41,049 bases of DNA from Oscillospiraceae bacterium (GTDB lineage Bacteria; Bacillota_A; Clostridia; Oscillospirales; Oscillospiraceae), in the NCBI GenBank assembly GCA_017398105.1, contig JAFQHF010000056.1:1-41049 (forward strand), read 5' to 3'. How positions within the stretch are numbered: the stretch's first letter is position 1; every line of letters begins with the position of its first letter. The translations under genes and the position numbers were made by a program. The notes below the pieces were generated by a model. It made no database searches. It saw only the letters and a program-made list of their open reading frames with translations, and was not told where the DNA came from. This document shows, one piece after another, positions 1 through 7,919 of the stretch.

Positions 1-414
1 AACCACCCTGAGGGCATCAAGGGTGCGGAAGCTGTCGCCTCTACCATCTTCCTGGCTCGTACAGGCAGAACCAAGGCGGAGATCAAGTCTTACATCGAAG
101 AGAACTTCCACTACGATCTCAGTCGTACCTGCGATGAGATCCGTCCGTCCTATTACCATGTGGAGTCCTGCCAGGAAACTGTCCCGGAGGCGATCACCGC
201 ATTCCTGGAAGGAGAGTCCTTTGAAGACGTGATTCGCACAGCGGTATCCCTGGGTGGTGACTGTGATACCCTGACCTGCATCGCCGGTTCCATGGCAGAA
301 GCCTTTTATGGTGTCCCGGAGGAACTGAAAGCGGAGTGCAGAAAGAGACTGCCCAATGATATGCTGGAAGTGCTGCAGAGATTTGATACCTGGTTGGCAG
401 CTGTTGTGGCATAA
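1..414 (+). CDS. ADP-ribosylglycohydrolase family protein, C-terminal part (5' end outside window)
   Basis: The reading frame is open from base 1 to the TAA at 412-414 and gives the last 137 residues of a protein. Visible motifs are NHPEGIKGAEAVA at the start, and further on SLGGDCDTLTCIAGSMAEA. These match the DraG/ARH-type ADP-ribosylglycohydrolase fold, in which the GGDxDT segment near the C-terminus carries metal-binding aspartates. The family removes ADP-ribose from proteins or small molecules, but the substrate cannot be told from this fragment. The gene ends 60 bases before a strong terminator hairpin and looks unrelated to the downstream thioredoxin operon. The missing N-terminus lies upstream of the window, so length and start cannot be judged. 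Confidence 0.85.
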   Translation, partial: NHPEGIKGAEAVASTIFLARTGRTKAEIKSYIEENFHYDLSRTCDEIRPSYYHVESCQETVPEAITAFLEGESFEDVIRTAVSLGGDCDTLTCIAGSMAEAFYGVPEELKAECRKRLPNDMLEVLQRFDTWLAAVVA

Positions 415-472
415 AAGTGCATCCGGGAAACAATCTGGATGCGAATGTATGATAAGCATCGTCTGTCTTCAT

Positions 473-514
473 AAAAAAGCACCGGATTTCGAAAGAAATC
501 CGGTGCTTTTCTTA
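473..514 (+). terminator. Intrinsic terminator after the ADP-ribosylglycohydrolase gene
   Basis: The stem is GCACCGGATTTC paired with GAAATCCGGTGC across a GAAA tetraloop, preceded by A's and followed by TTTTCTTACCTTTT. The flanking A and T runs make it usable in both directions. It separates the first gene from the thioredoxin operon. Confidence 0.9.
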
Positions 515-562
515 CCTTTTAGCGCAAAGCGGAACCTTGGAAATCCGGATTCTTTCTGTTTG

Positions 563-603
563 GTGATGTCATCACGGAAAGTCCTTCGCCGTTTGTCTAT
601 AAT
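563..603 (+). promoter_or_regulatory. Probable promoter and operator of the thioredoxin operon
   Basis: TATAAT lies at 598-603, 36 bases before the trxA start. No good -35 is present 17 bases upstream. In that place, at 563-575, is a perfect inverted repeat GTGATG-T-CATCAC. A weak -35 next to a palindrome would fit an activator or repressor site; this is inference. Confidence 0.5.
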
Positions 604-639
604 AAAGCCATAAAAAGAAGATATAAGGAGGGCTAACCT

Positions 640-945
640 ATGGCAGCTATCAATATCAATCAGAATAATTTTCACAATGAAGTTATGAATTCCGAAAAGA
701 AAGTTCTGCTGGATTTCTGGGCACCCTGGTGTGGTCCCTGTCGGATGGTGGTTCCTATGGTAGAGGAGATCGCAAAGGAACGCCCCGATATTAAGGTCGG
801 CAAAATCAATGTGGATGAGAACCCGGAGCTGGCAAAGCAGTTCGGTGTTTTGAGCATTCCCACCTTAGTGGTGATGGAAAACGGAAAGATCGTCCGGAAG
901 GAACGGGGGGCAAGACCCAAGAAAGCGATCCTCGCCATGCTGTAA
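640..945 (+). CDS. trxA: Thioredoxin
   Basis: This 101-residue protein has the classical single thioredoxin domain. The active site is WCGPC around residues 30-34, preceded by LLDFWAPWCGPC, and the cis-proline loop is SIPTL. It reduces protein disulfides in the cytoplasm and is itself reduced by a thioredoxin reductase, which is not encoded nearby. The start is fixed by AAGGAGG just upstream. The rhodanese gene follows after 12 bases and the disulfide reductase overlaps that gene, so the three form one operon. The context suggests handling of persulfides and low-molecular-weight disulfides in addition to general reduction. Confidence 0.95.
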   Translation: MAAININQNNFHNEVMNSEKKVLLDFWAPWCGPCRMVVPMVEEIAKERPDIKVGKINVDENPELAKQFGVLSIPTLVVMENGKIVRKERGARPKKAILAML

Positions 946-957
946 GGAGGTGCGGTT

Positions 958-1281
958 ATGGGATTCTTCGATTTCTTCAAACAGCCTGACATCAATCAGG
1001 GCGTAAAAGAGTATCAGCAGCGGGAAGGCGCTATTTTGCTGGATGTACGCACTGCGCAGGAATACCGGGATGGATTTATCCCCGGCAGCAAAAATATTCC
1101 TCTCGGGAGCATTGACAAAGTTGACGCAGTTGTGGAAAATAAAGATACAGCCCTGTATGTCTACTGCCACTCCGGTGCCCGGAGCCGTCAGGCAGCGGGC
1201 ATTTTGCAGCACATGGGATATACAAATGTAAATAATATCGGCGGCATTGCCGCATATCGCGGAAAGGTGGAGTCTGTATGA
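958..1281 (+). CDS. Single-domain rhodanese (sulfurtransferase)
   Basis: A 107-residue protein with one rhodanese domain and no signal peptide, so it is cytoplasmic. The active-site loop is CHSGARSR, with the persulfide-forming cysteine around residue 65, and the front part has the family pattern ILLDVRTAQEYRDGFIPGSKNIPL. Such PspE/GlpE-like proteins move sulfane sulfur between thiols, cyanide or carrier proteins. The RBS is AAGGAGG ending 8 bases before the ATG. The stop overlaps the start of the next gene as ATGA. Co-transcription with thioredoxin and a CoA-disulfide-reductase-like enzyme suggests a persulfide-reducing role. Confidence 0.92.
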   Translation: MGFFDFFKQPDINQGVKEYQQREGAILLDVRTAQEYRDGFIPGSKNIPLGSIDKVDAVVENKDTALYVYCHSGARSRQAAGILQHMGYTNVNNIGGIAAYRGKVESV

Positions 1282-2966
1282 AAGTCGTGATCGTAGGTGG
1301 CGTGGCAGGCGGGGCCACGGCTGCAGCAAGAATCCGCAGACTGGATGAGCAGGCAGAAATCGTTGTGTTCGAGCGGTCAGGCTATATTTCCTATGCCAAC
1401 TGCGGTCTTCCTTATTACATCGGCGGCGTGATTGAAGATCCGGAAGATCTTACCTTGCAGACTCCGGAAAGCTTCTTCTCCCGGTTCCGTATTCATATGA
1501 AGGTACATCACGAAGTTACCGCCATTCATCCCGACAAAAAGACAGTTTCCGTGAAAAACCTGAACACCGGAGAAGTCTTTGAAGAAAGTTATGATAAGCT
1601 GCTGCTTTCTCCCGGCGCAAAGCCTGTATGGCCCAACCTGCCCGGTATGGACAGCGACAAGCTGTTTACCCTGCGTACCGTGGAGGATACCTTCCGTATC
1701 AAAAAATTTGTGGATCAGAACAAGCCGAGATCCGCTGTGATGGTGGGCGGCGGCTTCATTGGTCTGGAAGTGGCAGAGAACCTGCGGGAGCTGGGCATGG
1801 ATGTGACCATCGTCCAGCGGCCCAAACAGCTGATGAATCCCTTTGATGCGGATATGGCTTCCTTTATCCACAGCGAGGTTCGCAAGCACGGCGTGAAGCT
1901 GGCGCTGGGCTACAGTGTGGAAGGCTTTGAGGAAAAGGACGGCGGTATCAATGTGTTGCTGAAGGACAGCGCACCCATTCATGCGGATATGGTGGTGCTT
2001 GCCATTGGTGTCACCCCGGAATCCTCCCTTGCCAAAGAGGCGGGGCTGGCTCTCGGCATGAAGAGCAGCATCCTGGTGAATGACCGGATGGAAACCTCCG
2101 TCCCTGATATCTACGCTGTGGGCGATGCGGTGCAGGTAAAGCACTATGTCACCGGTGAGGATGCCCTGATCGCCCTGGCAGGGCCTGCCAACAAGCAGGG
2201 CCGGATCGCAGCGGACAATATCTGCGGCGGCGACAGCCGGTACTTAGGCTCTCAGGGAAGCTCCGTAATCAAGATTTTTGATATGACCGCAGCCACCACC
2301 GGCATCAATGAGACCAATGCCCGGAAATCAGGGTTCAATGTGGATACGGTGATCCTGTCTCCCATGAGCCACGCAGGCTACTATCCCGGCGGCAGGCTGA
2401 TGACCATGAAGGTGGTTTTCGAAAAGGAAACCTACCGCCTGCTGGGCGCCCAGATCGTGGGTTACGATGGTGTGGATAAGCGGATCGATGTGCTGGCTAC
2501 TGCCATTCATGCGGGAATGAAGGCAACTGATCTGAAGGATCTGGATCTTGCCTATGCGCCGCCTTACTCCTCTGCAAAAGATCCTGTCAACATGGCAGGC
2601 TTTATGATCGACAACATCTTCAAGGGGCTGAAGCAGTGGCATTTAGCCGATGCTGCCCAATTGCCCCGGGACGGCAGTGTGACCCTGCTGGATACCCGGA
2701 CGGTGGGGGAATACAGCCGGGGGCATATCGACGGCTTCCAAAACATCCCCGTGGACGAGCTACGGGAGCGGATCGATGAGATCGAACCCGGAAAGCCCGT
2801 TTATGTGATCTGCCAGAGCGGTCTGCGCAGCTACATCGCTACCCGGATTCTGGAAGGGTATGGCTTCGAAGCCTATAACTTTGCAGGTGGTTTCCGGTTC
2901 TACGATGCGGTCATGAACGATAAGGCGCTGATCGAAGCAGCCTTTGCCTGCGGCATGGATAAATAG
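1278..2966 (+). CDS. CoA-disulfide reductase-like FAD/NAD(P) oxidoreductase fused to a C-terminal rhodanese domain
   Basis: At 562 residues it has the usual length of the CoADR-Rhod fusion. The N-terminus VVIVGGVAGGATAAARIRR is the FAD-binding Rossmann motif, and SYANCGLPYYIGG holds the single redox cysteine near residue 43 typical of CoA-disulfide reductases. A second nucleotide-binding motif, VMVGGGFIGLEVAENL, is near residue 155, and PDIYAVGDAV is the second FAD contact. The last ~100 residues are a rhodanese domain with active loop CQSGLRS. Characterised relatives reduce CoA disulfide, CoA persulfide or polysulfide with NAD(P)H. It is translationally coupled to the rhodanese gene. A duplicated hairpin and a repeat element follow the stop codon. 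Confidence 0.93.
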   Translation: MKVVIVGGVAGGATAAARIRRLDEQAEIVVFERSGYISYANCGLPYYIGGVIEDPEDLTLQTPESFFSRFRIHMKVHHEVTAIHPDKKTVSVKNLNTGEVFEESYDKLLLSPGAKPVWPNLPGMDSDKLFTLRTVEDTFRIKKFVDQNKPRSAVMVGGGFIGLEVAENLRELGMDVTIVQRPKQLMNPFDADMASFIHSEVRKHGVKLALGYSVEGFEEKDGGINVLLKDSAPIHADMVVLAIGVTPESSLAKEAGLALGMKSSILVNDRMETSVPDIYAVGDAVQVKHYVTGEDALIALAGPANKQGRIAADNICGGDSRYLGSQGSSVIKIFDMTAATTGINETNARKSGFNVDTVILSPMSHAGYYPGGRLMTMKVVFEKETYRLLGAQIVGYDGVDKRIDVLATAIHAGMKATDLKDLDLAYAPPYSSAKDPVNMAGFMIDNIFKGLKQWHLADAAQLPRDGSVTLLDTRTVGEYSRGHIDGFQNIPVDELRERIDEIEPGKPVYVICQSGLRSYIATRILEGYGFEAYNFAGGFRFYDAVMNDKALIEAAFACGMDK

Positions 2967-2970
2967 TCGA

Positions 2971-3226
2971 ACCCCCCGGCGTAGCCGGGGGTTCAGACTG
3001 TAGAAAAAGCCTCGCAGAGTTTTCTGCGTGAGCAGAAAATAAAGTCCAAAACCGTTTTCGACCGCGGCATGTACGTGGGCGAAAACACTTCTCAGGCTGC
3101 AAGTGTGCGAGTTGTGTGCCGGAGGCACACAAGGAGTGCGCGCAGCAGACTGCATAAAATCTGGCGGAAAGCCCCGAAGGGGATTTTCGACACGCTGAAC
3201 CCCCGGCGTAGCCGGGTGTTGTTTTT
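2971..3226. repeat. MITE-like element, copy 1, set between two copies of a GC-rich hairpin
   Basis: The core runs from about 2992 to 3199 (208 bp). It begins TTCAGACTGTAGAAAA and ends so that its complement reads TTCAGCGTGTCGAAAA, that is, imperfect terminal inverted repeats. Both sides carry nearly the same palindrome, CCCCCGGC-GTA-GCCGGGGG at 2972-2991 and CCCCCGGC-GTA-GCCGGGTG at 3200-3218, as if a terminator hairpin had been duplicated on insertion. Internal features include an apical hairpin GTGTGCC-GGA-GGCACAC near 3115. There is no open frame for a transposase. A second copy is at 29061-29357. The element fills the 321-base gap between the converging genes. Confidence 0.75.
3198..3226 (+). 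terminator. Terminator of the thioredoxin operon
   Basis: The hairpin CCCCCGGC-GTA-GCCGGGTG is followed by TTGTTTTTGG. It is the right-hand copy of the hairpin that flanks the repeat element, and it lies between two convergent transcription units. Confidence 0.65.
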
Positions 3227-3287
3227 GGTACAGCCAATATGAATTCTTCACAATATAGCCTGCTGCCATTTTGTCAAAAAAATAGTA

Positions 3288-4343
3288 TTACAGTGCGTCG
3301 GTGATCAGCTTCTGATACATCTGCTCCGTCAGATCGCAGCCGTAGAACAGCTTATAATAAGCCGTCACTTCCTCCTGCAGATCATATTCTGTATATTCGG
3401 GATAAAGCAATTCTCCAAGCCAGAGCATTCCCAGATACCGCTGCACTGCAGGAGGAGAGGACAGCCAGCCATAGGGGCCGTAGGGCGTTTTGTAATACGT
3501 TCCGTTAGCCACGGCGGACACGCTCTGCCATTGGGGTTCGTCTGCAATGGCGCAGTAGCAGCTGTCGGGCGCGAAAATAATGACATCGGGATTCCACAGC
3601 AGGATCTGTTCCAGATCCACCTCGTTGCCGGCACCGCTGGAGACTACATCCTCCACCACGGCCAGGTTATTGCTCATGAGATTGATGGTTTCGGCGTGGA
3701 AGGAACCCTCTGCGATGACATTGACACCCTTGTCACCCAGGCAGTACAGCAGCGATTTTCTGGCGTTGTCCGCATCCACCCGCTCCATCATGGCGGTGAT
3801 TTTTTCGTAGGTTTCCCGGCACCACAGGGCAAGCTCCTCCGCTTTTTCCTCCCGGTTCAGGAGCTTTCCCAGAATGCGGTAGGCTTCCGGGGCGGTGGAT
3901 ACGGTGGCATCGATATGGATAAAGGGAATGCCGGTCTGCTCTGTCAGGGCGGTCAGATCATCAGCGGTGGTTTTCTTTGCCTCGCCAATGTCGATCACAA
4001 GGTCAGGATCAGCAGCCAGCAGCGCTTCCAGATCCATCTCTCCCTTGCCGCCGTAGAGCTGACCGATTTCCGTTTTTTCAAAAATATAGGAGGGCAGATA
4101 CGTGGCCGCATCCTCTGCGTAGGCATTGCTGACACCCACCAGCATATCACCGGCCAGCGGCAGAATGTAAATCTGAGACAGAGGGCCGGAGATGGCAATC
4201 CTGGTGATTTCTGCGGGGATGGTTACGGTTCGCCCGGTGGAATCCGTGAATTCCCGGGTTTCGGCAGCAGGAGAAGCTGCGCTTTGCCCGCAGCCGCAAA
4301 GCAGTACAGACAGAATCAGCAGAAGACAGATGTTTCTTTTCAT
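3288..4343 (-). CDS. ABC transporter substrate-binding lipoprotein, class III (BtuF/FhuD/MolA-like)
   Basis: The protein has 351 residues when started at the ATG at 4341-4343, which follows a GGAGGTC ribosome binding site; longer upstream frames lack one. It begins with a lipoprotein signal peptide, MKRNICLLLILSVLLCGCG, the cysteine being the lipidation site. The mature part opens with REFTDSTGRTVTIP, the standard beginning of periplasmic-binding proteins for siderophores, cobalamin and metal oxyanions. The cognate permease and ATPase are encoded just upstream in the same operon. The locus also carries XdhC, an NTP transferase and ModE-like domains, so molybdate or tungstate, as known for Haemophilus MolA, is my preferred substrate. 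Iron or cobalamin remain possible. Confidence 0.88.
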   Translation of the reverse strand: MKRNICLLLILSVLLCGCGQSAASPAAETREFTDSTGRTVTIPAEITRIAISGPLSQIYILPLAGDMLVGVSNAYAEDAATYLPSYIFEKTEIGQLYGGKGEMDLEALLAADPDLVIDIGEAKKTTADDLTALTEQTGIPFIHIDATVSTAPEAYRILGKLLNREEKAEELALWCRETYEKITAMMERVDADNARKSLLYCLGDKGVNVIAEGSFHAETINLMSNNLAVVEDVVSSGAGNEVDLEQILLWNPDVIIFAPDSCYCAIADEPQWQSVSAVANGTYYKTPYGPYGWLSSPPAVQRYLGMLWLGELLYPEYTEYDLQEEVTAYYKLFYGCDLTEQMYQKLITDAL

Positions 4344-4366
4344 GGTATTGACCTCCTTGCATAAAA

Positions 4367-5161
4367 TCATACCGGGATTTCGGAAACAGCAAATTGCTTC
4401 GGAATACAAATTCGGGCCTGATCCCGATACAGACTGACCACATCCACATCCACGCCGTAAAGGGCGTGGATGGTGTTTTCTGTCAGCACCTCTTCGGGTC
4501 TGCCCTGCGTCAGAACCCGGCCCTTCTGGATGGTCAGGATCCGGTCGGAGAACATATAGCTCTGTTCCGGGTGATGGGTGGTCTGGATAACGGTATAGCC
4601 TTCCCTTGCCAGATTCCGGGCCTGTTCCAGAACCAGCAGCTGATTGCCGAAGTCCAGATTGGCGGTGGGCTCATCCAGCATGAGGATGGGCGCTTTCTGC
4701 ACCAGAGCCCGGGCAATGAGCACCAGCTGCTGCTCACCGCCGGAGAGCCGGTGGAAGCACCGGTCCCGCAGCCGGGCGATGCCGACCTTCTCCATGGCCC
4801 ATTCGCAGATTTCGGTATCTGCTTTTTTGGGGCTGCGGAAAGTGCTCAGACCGCTGGTCCGGCCCATGAGGATGATGTCGAAGACACTGTAATTGAAGAT
4901 CGGGTGGCTGGACTGGGGGATATAGGCGACATGCCTGGCTGCCTCCTGGACGGAAAAGCTCCGGCTGTCGATGCCGTCTACCAGAACCTGTCCGGTGTAG
5001 CCGGACAGCAGCCCCAGTACACAGCGGAACAAGGTGCTTTTTCCCACGCCGTTTGGGCCCAAAATGGAGAGAAATTCCCCGCTTTCCACCGTAAAGCTGA
5101 TATCGTGCAGAACGGGACGGTCGCCGTAGGAAAAGCTCAGGTTTTTTACTTCAATGCTCAT
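4367..5161 (-). CDS. ABC transporter ATP-binding protein, FecE/BtuD/MolC type
   Basis: The start is taken at the ATG at 5159-5161 (MSIEVKNLSFSYGDRPVLHD), giving 264 residues with GGGGGATC upstream. Visible are the Walker A motif LGPNGVGKST, the Q-loop region YIPQSSH, the signature LSGGEQQLV, Walker B ILMLDEPTANLD and the switch histidine TTHHPEQS. It powers import through the permease encoded immediately upstream, whose last codons overlap this start by 11 bases. The protein is of the subfamily that serves class II importers with helical-backbone binding proteins. Confidence 0.93.
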   Translation of the reverse strand: MSIEVKNLSFSYGDRPVLHDISFTVESGEFLSILGPNGVGKSTLFRCVLGLLSGYTGQVLVDGIDSRSFSVQEAARHVAYIPQSSHPIFNYSVFDIILMGRTSGLSTFRSPKKADTEICEWAMEKVGIARLRDRCFHRLSGGEQQLVLIARALVQKAPILMLDEPTANLDFGNQLLVLEQARNLAREGYTVIQTTHHPEQSYMFSDRILTIQKGRVLTQGRPEEVLTENTIHALYGVDVDVVSLYRDQARICIPKQFAVSEIPV

Positions 5162-6176
5162 AATGATCCCCCTTTCCGGTGATGAGCCACAGAAAGAAGG
5201 GCGCACCGATGAAAGCAGTCAGGATACCGATGGGAATACCGGCTGTGGTGGCGTTGCGGGATACGTTGTCTACCACCAGCAGGAATATGCCGCCGCCCAG
5301 CATGGATGCCGGCATGAGAAAGCGGTAGTCGCTGCCCACCAGGCGCCGCATCATATGGGGGATCACCAGTCCCACCCAGCCGATCATGCCGCTGACAGAA
5401 ACGGCAGAAGCGGTAGCCAGGGTGGAACAGATGACGATCCAAAGCCGGATGCGCGGCGCATTGACACCCATGGCCCGGGCTTCGTCATCGCCCATGGTGA
5501 TGACATTCAGCTGCCAGCGCAAGGCAAGCAGCGGGAACAGACCGGCCAGCATGGGGAGCAGAACGAAAAGGATGTCGCCCCATTTGACACCGCTGAGGCT
5601 GCCCATGAGCCAGTAGGTGATCTGGGGCAGCTGATTGTTGGGATCGGCCACCAGCTTCAGAAAGGAGGTGCCGGACTGGAACAGAGACGATACCATGATG
5701 CCTGCCAGAACAAGTCCCAGCACCCGGTCACCCCGGGCATGGCGGCTGACGGTGAACACCAGCGCTACCGTCATCAAGCTGGCGGCAAAGGCACCGATGG
5801 TAATGCCCACACTGGAAGCACCCAGCAGAATTGCCAATGCTGCACCGAAGCCCGCTCCGGCAGAGGCACCCAGAATATCCGGGGAGGCCATGGGATTCTG
5901 GAATACGCCCTGATAGCTGGCACCGGCAGCGGCCAGACAGCAGCCCACAAGAACGCTGAGTACCACCCGGGGCAGACGGATATTCCACACTGCCGCTTCC
6001 ACGGCCTCCGTCCAGAAGGGGGTGACAGGAATTCCCAGTCTGCTGCCCAGAACGCCCAGAAGCTCCGGAAGGGATACGGGATACCGGCCCAATGTAAAGG
6101 AGCCGAGCACACAGACGATCAGGATCAGACCCATGCTGCCCACCGTCCGGCGGTGCCGTTTTTCAATAGGATTCAT
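5151..6176 (-). CDS. ABC transporter permease, FecCD/BtuC/MolB family
   Basis: A 341-residue, highly hydrophobic protein of the size expected for the FecCD family, which has about ten membrane helices. Recognisable family segments are LPRVVLSVLVGCCLAAAGASYQG (a shorter part is diagnostic: GASYQGVFQNPMASPD) and GWVGLVIPHMMRRLVG, the coupling-helix region facing the ATPase. It forms the channel as a homodimer. Its start overlaps the end of the DUF364 gene as ATGA and its end overlaps the ATPase start, so the four genes are translationally linked. Substrate is inferred only from context. Confidence 0.93.
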   Translation of the reverse strand: MNPIEKRHRRTVGSMGLILIVCVLGSFTLGRYPVSLPELLGVLGSRLGIPVTPFWTEAVEAAVWNIRLPRVVLSVLVGCCLAAAGASYQGVFQNPMASPDILGASAGAGFGAALAILLGASSVGITIGAFAASLMTVALVFTVSRHARGDRVLGLVLAGIMVSSLFQSGTSFLKLVADPNNQLPQITYWLMGSLSGVKWGDILFVLLPMLAGLFPLLALRWQLNVITMGDDEARAMGVNAPRIRLWIVICSTLATASAVSVSGMIGWVGLVIPHMMRRLVGSDYRFLMPASMLGGGIFLLVVDNVSRNATTAGIPIGILTAFIGAPFFLWLITGKGDHYEH

Positions 6177-6916
6177 GTGCGTTCCCTCGTCAGTAAGAAT
6201 GGCTTGCCCATGGGATAGGGTGGGCCGGGAATGTTGTGGATGATTTTATGTTTCATACCATCCACATCGGTGATGACCAGACCTGCGATCCGGTCAATGC
6301 CCAATTCCAGAAGACCCGGACAGAGGGGGGCGCTGGGGCCTGCCAGAATGGTATAGGCATTTTTGCCAAGATCCAGCAAATGGGGCAGGGTCTTGTTCAC
6401 CAGCGTGCTGGCGGTCATGATGACCACATCGCACTGGGGGAGCAGCCAGTCGCAGGCAGAGTCGGGATAATCACCCGGTCTGGGATTCCGTTCCAGAATC
6501 CGCAGGGAAGCGGCCTGGTCATAAACGGATTGCGGCATATTCAGATGTCCCACCACGCCGATGTGCCTGCCCCGCAGATCCAGTCCGTCGGTGCAGTAAT
6601 TGTCAAAGGGTTCGTAGGCACCCAGCTGTTCCAGCCGGGCGGGCGTATTGTAATAGGCGTTGATGGCAGCCATGCCGAAACCGGCTTCCGTGAAATTCCA
6701 GCTTTTGGCGGCCCGGGCCAGCTGGGACAGGGTTTTGCCGGGATAGTCGCCGGTCAGCATCCGGGGGGCCGTGTCTGCCGGGGTGGTCATGGCCATGCCG
6801 AAGTGCGCATCCGTTTCCACTGCCGTCCAGCACTGACCGGCAAGGGTTCCCGTAACAGCGGCATCGGAGGTGATGCCATCGATCAGCACATCATAAAGTT
6901 CAAAGAAATTCTTCAT
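6173..6916 (-). CDS. DUF4213/DUF364-type protein (putative heavy-metal chelation domain)
   Basis: A soluble 247-residue protein. The N-terminal part up to about residue 95 resembles the enolase-like DUF4213 domain, and the segment from DLRGRHIGVVGHLNMPQS onwards is the Rossmann-like DUF364 domain. CDVVIMTASTLVNKTLPHLLDL and LAGPSAPLCPGLLELGID are the conserved parts. The domain is described in Pfam as putative heavy-metal chelation; no reaction is established. The gene lies between xdhC and the permease gene with a four-base gap and an ATGA overlap. It is therefore likely to act with the transporter on the imported metal or oxyanion. The RBS is weak (GGAACGGG inside xdhC), which suggests coupled translation. 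Confidence 0.8.
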   Translation of the reverse strand: MKNFFELYDVLIDGITSDAAVTGTLAGQCWTAVETDAHFGMAMTTPADTAPRMLTGDYPGKTLSQLARAAKSWNFTEAGFGMAAINAYYNTPARLEQLGAYEPFDNYCTDGLDLRGRHIGVVGHLNMPQSVYDQAASLRILERNPRPGDYPDSACDWLLPQCDVVIMTASTLVNKTLPHLLDLGKNAYTILAGPSAPLCPGLLELGIDRIAGLVITDVDGMKHKIIHNIPGPPYPMGKPFLLTRERT

Positions 6917-6920
6917 GTTT

Positions 6921-7919
6921 TTATAACCCGTTCCGTTCTGCCCGGTGGAGGATCATCTGGGCGGCAATGGAAATAGCAATTTCCGCCGGCGTTTCACCCT
7001 TGATATTCAGACCGATGGGGGTGGTGACCAGATCCAGTTCCTCATCCAGCAGACCGTATTCTTCTTTCAGAGTCCTGCGGACACCGGCTGCCTTGAAGGC
7101 ACTGCCGATGACACCGCAGTAGGTGGGGCGGCACCTGAGCACCTGTGCCTGCACGACCGTGTCATAGGCATGGCCACGGGTCATGACGCAGACGTAATCC
7201 TCACTGCCGATCTGCAGGTGATCCCCGATCCGCTGCAGATCCCCGCAGATGACTTCCTCTGCTCCGGGGAAAAGCTCCGGTTTCGTAAATTCCGCCCGGT
7301 CATCCATGACCACACAGCGGAAGCCCACATGGGACAAAACGGGGACAAGCTCCTGGGCTACATGGCCGCCGCCGAAAACATAAACCCTGCCGGAGGCGTT
7401 GATCTGTTCGGCAAAGATATCCCCGGTACGCTCCGGATGCCGGGACAGCACCAGATTTTCCGGCACTTCCATGCCCCAGAAACCTGTTTCGGGGGTGTAA
7501 AGGCCCATAACATCCTGGCTGCCCACATTTGTCAGCAACCACAGGTCGCTGCCCTTCCGGAATTCGGCCTCGGCCTTTTCGCAAAGGGTCAGAGTATGGT
7601 CATCCCCGGCGGGGATATAATGGAAAAACACATTGCAGGCACCGCCGCAGATCATGCCCAGATTCTGCACATCATCCTTGGTCAGGGTGAAGTCATGGCC
7701 CAGGGAGGTCTTTTCGGTCAGAACTTTGGCTGCGATCTGTTCGCTGCGGTATTCCACCGCGCCGCCGCCGATGGTGCCGCAGATGCGGCCTTCCGCGCCC
7801 ACAAGCATCCGGGCGCCGGCTCCCCGGGGCGTTGCACCGGAGGAGGCAATGACGGTGACCAGGACCAGAGCCTCACCATGCTCCAGCTTGTTTTTTATGG
7901 TTTTCAGCATATTTCGCAT
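6921..7919 (-). CDS. xdhC: XdhC/CoxI-family molybdenum-hydroxylase maturation factor
   Basis: This 332-residue protein has the N-terminal XdhC/CoxI domain (IASSGATPRGAGARMLV, CGTIGGGAVEYRSE, LGMICGGACNVFF) and a C-terminal Rossmann domain (VYVFGGGHVAQELVPVLSHVGF; later MTRGHAYD and CGVIGSAFK). Characterised XdhC proteins bind the molybdenum cofactor, protect it while the terminal sulfido ligand is added, and deliver it to xanthine dehydrogenase-type enzymes. Here the obvious client is the Mop-like oxidoreductase at 11041. The cysteines in CGTIGGG and ICGGAC are the conserved ones. The gene directly abuts the histidine phosphatase gene (stop at 7920). Confidence 0.93.
   Translation of the reverse strand: MRNMLKTIKNKLEHGEALVLVTVIASSGATPRGAGARMLVGAEGRICGTIGGGAVEYRSEQIAAKVLTEKTSLGHDFTLTKDDVQNLGMICGGACNVFFHYIPAGDDHTLTLCEKAEAEFRKGSDLWLLTNVGSQDVMGLYTPETGFWGMEVPENLVLSRHPERTGDIFAEQINASGRVYVFGGGHVAQELVPVLSHVGFRCVVMDDRAEFTKPELFPGAEEVICGDLQRIGDHLQIGSEDYVCVMTRGHAYDTVVQAQVLRCRPTYCGVIGSAFKAAGVRRTLKEEYGLLDEELDLVTTPIGLNIKGETPAEIAISIAAQMILHRAERNGL

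Noticed and set aside
3288..6176. Iron-siderophore transporter label for the ABC genes
   Set aside because: The superfamily alone would allow it, but the operon context with XdhC, NTP transferase and ModE-like domain favours an oxyanion; I kept the substrate open in the annotation.
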